Below are positions 59,410 to 64,000 of a stretch of 64,000 nt of DNA, in pieces (within the stretch, counting starts at the first letter, position 1; every line of letters begins with the position of its first letter). This DNA is from Megaleporinus macrocephalus (taxonomy: Eukaryota; Chordata; Actinopteri; Characiformes; Anostomidae): assembly GCA_021613375.1 (NCBI GenBank), contig CM038708.1, positions 26,008,518-26,072,517 of the forward strand, in the 5' to 3' direction. Position numbers and translations under genes: made by a program. The notes beneath the pieces were generated by a model. It was not told the DNA's origin and ran no database searches. It saw nothing but the letters and a program-made list of their open reading frames with translations.

Positions 59410-60204
59410 ACACATATGTAACCCTCATTACAAAGTAGCTTTATAAGCAAACATGTACAAACTTTCAAGTGTTTGCAATAAACCAATTAAACAAGAACAA
59501 TTTTATACTAATACTAACAAGCAGTTTCTCCAAATTCAACACAAAATTGTTGAAGAGTAGATCCATCTGAATGATCAGTAGATCTCTCGCTCACTCAGCA
59601 CATTGGAAAACTACATGTTAGCAAGTCAGTGACGAGTGGAGGGGCTTAGTCAGAAGTGAGCAGGGTGAAAAGCCAGTGAGAGGCTTTTCCTCTTCGTATT
59701 TGCATTAATGTTAAAAAGATCACTGCCAACCGCTACATAATAGATGGACAATCATCAATGAAGATGGAGTTAGTGATTTTTAATCACTTGGGGGAGCACT
59801 TGCTAGATCTGGAAACAGCAAAACTGTAATATATCAGTATAAAGTGTTTTTTTGTTGGACAAATCACTTGTTCTAACAAAAGACTACAAAGAGAATGTGC
59901 GTACAAATAATAGTATTTACAAAATATATATTCTAACAGTCTAATAATATTTACCTGCACTGAATACTGCTGCCTCAACCTCTGAGTAGAATCATTCATA
60001 AGAGCACACATACTAAACACTAGGAACACGTCTATAGATCCTTCAGCACAAGAAAAGTCCAATATGCTCCAACATGCCCAAAACCATATTAATAAGCCAC
60101 ACAAATTTAGAGATCGCTCTGTGGAGCAATCGATCACTATGGCTCAGCAGTATTTCTATAGGAAGATGAATTAAGTGTACGCTGAAAAAAACCCCACCCT
60201 GTCT

Positions 60205-60275
60205 AGAGTGAAGCATGGCGGTGGCTCATGGATCCTCTGTGGCTGCATTGCTCCCTCTGGCACTGGAAAGGTGCA
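60205..60275 (+). mobile_element. Tc1-type transposase fragment
   Basis: The plus-strand reading gives VKHGGGSWILCGC, then IAPSGTGKVQ, which matches the Tc1 catalytic-domain block VKHGGGS..(L/V)WGC..(S/A)SGTG. Only about 70 bp is recognisable, and no termini were found. Confidence 0.6.
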
Positions 60276-61387
60276 GTGTTTTCTTGCTTATTTGCTTTAT
60301 TACAGCTGAAAACTGTACATTTTGCTAAGTGCTGTAAGTCAGTACAACATATTGTGACGACAAGGATATATATTTTTTTTTTAACCAGTTGTTTCCACAG
60401 CACTTGTTTACAAAATGCCTCTGGTTTAACTAGATGTTGTTTTCCAAACTTCAGGTTTTATGATAAGTCTGCAGGTAAAATTACCTTCTAATGCTGCACA
60501 GTAGAACAGTGCACAACCACTTGTGTATCAGCAAAACCTTTCAGCGGGTCTTCAGCTGTTTTATGAGGGGTTTGCTTTCCCTTTATGACACACAAGCAGT
60601 TCTGCGAGTTTTCTTGGTCTTTAACATTAATTTCAGCTCTTGACCTGCCCAACCAGTTTTATGGCTATATATGCAACCAGTTAATTAAAGCCTAATAAGT
60701 GAATTAAATTGTGAGACTTAACAAATAAAGGCTGTCTAAACTTTGTCATTATTAGTAGTTTTTTTTAGATTTAAGTTAATAAAATACAAAGCAACATCGT
60801 TGACATTTCCAGAAAATGTAATTTTGAACGATATGTAATTATATGAAGCATTGATTTCTTCCAATGGGGAAAAAAGAACATACGGTGTGATGCATGATTC
60901 TTAAGCAATCAGGTTCATGAGGTGCTTTACATCTAAAGATCAATTGCAGCAAATACAGGTAATGGCTTTTAGCTTAACTTAATATTGATGGCTTGATTTT
61001 GCATTTAGCACAGAGTTAACCTGTTCACTGATTTTAACATCTTTTTAATGAAACCCCAGGCTGAGCATCTTTTCATTAACATTAGCTTGAAATTGGTTGG
61101 GAAAAATAAAACAATACTGCATAAGGAGAGGTCTATATTATGAAAACTGTAAATATGAAAGTCCAGTTAAACTGACCACTCCACAGAAGAAGAAAGGTAT
61201 TGACCTCTTTGGTTTAATTACATTAGCAAGTCTGGTTTATGAAAAGCGTTCTAGCAGGAGTATCACTGTAAGATGATCACTGTTCAAATACAACACTTTT
61301 GGGAAATCGAGCATTACGTGCTGTTATTGCTACTTTGCTTCTTTGCCAGCAAAGAGCAAATCTAATCAAAGAACATTATGCTCATAC

Positions 61388-61412
61388 TTTTTTTTTTTTT
61401 TTTTTTTTTTTT
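61388..61412 (+). repeat. poly-T tract (25 bp)
   Basis: A homopolymer run. No adjacent SINE body recognised. Confidence 0.9.
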
Positions 61413-63246
61413 AAAGGAGTCTGCTTCATGAACACAGAAATGATCTCCAAAGAAGTCTAATTACACGCCAGGGACAGACTTTGCACATGCATTAGTCTGT
61501 CCATTATCAGGCTGAAGCAGTAGGAACAGTAAGTAGCACCAATTCATTATCCGCTACAGAGCAGCTGGAAACTCTAGAGTCTCATAAGAAATACAGCACA
61601 ATGGATTCACAGATAATAGAATATTTTAGTTTAAAGTCCTGATCTCTTTTAAAGTCCATCTGGGAAGTATTCATTAAGTTTTACCTGCAGGTTCATGCAA
61701 AAGTACAGTGTAGAGCTCAGGAGCGTCTGGAAATTGTTATTATGCAGCTCCTGGTTTTTAGGGCAAGGTAAACAACCCAATTACAGCATTCCCTCTGGTT
61801 GTGTACAGAATAGCTGGAAGCAGACCAAAGGAAGGAGAAAAGCTGTGGAAAACCTAGACTTTAGGCCTATTTAGCCTTTAGTTTAAAAAAAAAAGCACCA
61901 GACTTTAGTATCACTACAAACTTGAGGAAATCATCCTAATTCATATTATCACTTCAACCATAAAGCTGACATAAGGCTTAAGACACTTAAATTAATGGTA
62001 ATGCAGACTGAACAGCATTCTGAATCACTGACAAATGTATCACAATTGCCATAATTAAGAAAAGGTAAGAAAATACTCTGTCCACAGCTTTAAAGGCCAA
62101 TGGAAAATGGAAAACCGTATTGGTATAGTTGAATAAGATAATATTTGATGGTCAAAGCATTTAAAACTGAAAGCTTCATAATGGGTAACAGCTTTACTTT
62201 ATGTTGATGAGGATCAAAAGCAAGTAGCTGGTTCAGGTAATCTTAGCTATTAACAAGCCTCAAGTAACATTCTGTAACACTGCAAGGCAGCACTCTGTGG
62301 TCATGCTTGTTAAACAGATAAAGCCATGATGCAGGTCTCCATGATGTTGTGGTCTCATAAAACTTAATACCAATAACAAAGGTAAAGATCAAATTAATTT
62401 TATTAATATTCTAATATGAATAACAATAACAACAACACACTACAATAACAGTAGTCTAGATTGTGACATCACAGTAAGCTGTACTAAGCTTTTACTAAGC
62501 TGTAGGTTGTAAATTTTAAATTTTATTTATTTATTAAGCCTATAGCAAAAACTCCCAAATTATATCGATACCAGACAAACCATAAGCAAGAACAAATTTG
62601 GCTTACATGTTTCCTAACAGAAATATAAGCATGTTTATTTTTATAAATAAAGTATATTTGTGAGCAGGAGAAAGAAACCACAGACATCTATTAAGAGGAT
62701 TTGCAGCCTGCAAGTTACTAGCAGTCCTTTGATTAGTATTCATGGCTCTTTTTTCTAAAAATGTGTTCATCAGGATGTGATTTTATTTCTGGAAATAAAC
62801 TTCCACACGTCTGCCACTGGCAGAGTGTCTTTTTTTTTAAAAGAAAACATTTAATCAAAAGCTTAATATTCTTCATCTCAGGAAACTATGATCTCTATGA
62901 TCTCTAATATTAAGGGATGCAATATGCTCTCCTGTGAAGCCAGTGCATTAACAATAAACTTCTAATGAACAATTATTAAGAGTCATGAATTAAAGCAAAA
63001 GCTTTTACAGACTTTAGCAGGTATGACTGCTTGAACCTAAAATGAACTTCATCTGCTACTGTCCCTGTGTGTATTATATTCTGGTTCACGGATGAGGCCA
63101 ATATCATCAAGCAGCTCTGCTGAACTCAGTCTTAAAATAACCAGGTCTAGAAGTGTTTGTTCAAAGTTCTGGACAATTGCTGAAGTGCCTGGCCCAGAGC
63201 TTTTGCACTAGCAAGATTTACAGAGCAACAGAAGGAAGTAGACTCT

Positions 63247-63249
<3 letters not shown>

Positions 63250-63328
<79 letters not shown>
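63250..63328. repeat. (GT)n microsatellite, about 79 bp
   Basis: An uninterrupted GT run, able to form Z-DNA in principle and likely polymorphic in length. Confidence 0.97.
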
Positions 63329-63330
<2 letters not shown>

Positions 63331-64000
63331 CAGCTGATACCTGAGAGCCCATTTAGTTCATCTGTGTTCCCACTTGGGATATGAAGTTAGAAGTTAAGCA
63401 GGCCATGGAGGCCCAACTTTTCCTGCCCTCTGTTCTAAATCGGACGTTTACCCAAGAAGAGTATTTATCCCATGACAATACTGCTTTATTCTGAAAGGAG
63501 CTAGAAGCTAACTCCACATGGTGCCAACAAACTTCAAGCTGCATTGGCAGATCTGTAGAGAGGCAGGGGTGGCAGCTGCTATCCCAGTGGGCAATTACGT
63601 TGCACCTGTGTAGCCTCTAATGCAAATTTCAAGGCAGTACTATGTTATTATGCTGCACAAACCCTCTAAAACAGGCAAAGAAATATGCTAAATTATGTTT
63701 TATTCATGCATTATTCGAGTCATTAACTCAATACAACTAACCCACCAGTGGCAAAGGACTTTGGCAAGTGCAGTGCACATACAAATTCCACTGATTTCAT
63801 CACAAACTTTGTGCTTTTGACCATTCATCACATCATTCATCAATGTGATGGCCCTCTATGCAAAACAAAGAAACAACATGATTATTTGTTTATCCCCACG
63901 TACCGTAAGCTCGCTGTTCAGTTATTATAATGCATTGTTCTGTAGCTACTACAAATTATTCAGCATAATCTGCTACTACAATGTACTTTGCAAGTCATGA

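Larger units (their letters stand above)
58513..64000 (-). other. kcnip4: 5' flank of kcnip4 EF1 exon, presumed intron
   Basis: The upstream KChIP exon (encoding the segment before ECPSGVV, ending in a LYRGFKN-like peptide) was looked for by eye and not found. Contents: a long (TA)n, a small Tc1 transposase fragment, a poly-T run and a long (GT)n. KCNIP4 is known for very large 5' introns, so this fits. Confidence 0.55.

Noticed and set aside
63153..63344. Open frame encoding a CVCVCV run
   Set aside because: Translation of the (GT)n microsatellite.
58513..64000. Search for the upstream KChIP exon (peptide ending in LYRGFKN)
   Set aside because: No minus-strand segment with that peptide and a GT donor was seen by eye; it presumably lies past the window.
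1..64000. CRISPR arrays, prokaryotic operons, rRNA or tRNA genes, or an unknown multi-gene system
   Set aside because: No regularly spaced repeats, no tRNA-like arms and only vertebrate split genes; the repeats are microsatellites and transposon relics.

Overview
The window is vertebrate nuclear DNA. Genes are split into short exons with GT-AG introns. The intergenic and intronic sequence is AT-rich and carries long (TA)n and (GT)n microsatellites, decayed Tc1-type transposons, MITEs and L2-type LINE relics. The protein matches and this repeat spectrum point to a ray-finned fish, probably an otophysan such as a catfish or characin. The species guess is inference only.

Layout. (1) Positions 1-17685, minus strand: the 5' part of a synaptopodin-2 family gene (synpo2). 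Three coding exons are visible: the first half of the PDZ domain, the second half of the PDZ domain, and the start of the large downstream exon, which runs off the left edge. The 14 kb first intron is full of repeats. (2) Positions 17.7-19.9 kb: a head-to-head gap between synpo2 and sec24d. It holds a broken Ty3/gypsy-like pol relic and, at its right end, the GC-rich sec24d promoter with TGACGTG motifs. (3) Positions 19.9-44.5 kb, plus strand: complete sec24d, with one non-coding exon and 22 coding exons. They join to 1038 residues in a continuous frame, with every splice phase checked by hand. The product is the COPII coat cargo adaptor SEC24D. (4) Positions 44.5-51.2 kb: the convergent gap between sec24d and kcnip4, with two decayed Tc1-type elements in opposite orientation. 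(5) Positions 51.3-58.5 kb, minus strand: the last six coding exons of a Kv channel-interacting protein gene, closest to kcnip4 (EF-hands 1-4 and C-terminus). The first exons lie beyond the right edge or were not found. Positions 58.5-64 kb look like intron with repeats.

The genes do not form a functional pathway: COPII secretion, a Z-disc/actin PDZ protein and a potassium-channel calcium sensor. Their linkage is syntenic: human SYNPO2 and SEC24D are neighbours on 4q26, and KCNIP4 lies on 4p. I saw no prokaryotic-type system, CRISPR array, tRNA or rRNA gene. The points most worth a second look are the CREB3/UPR-type motifs at the sec24d promoter, a four-codon upstream ORF ahead of the sec24d start, the shortened PDZ ligand loop of synpo2, a 49/50 inverted duplication of LINE sequence beside a (TA)n tract, and a four-copy MITE family.
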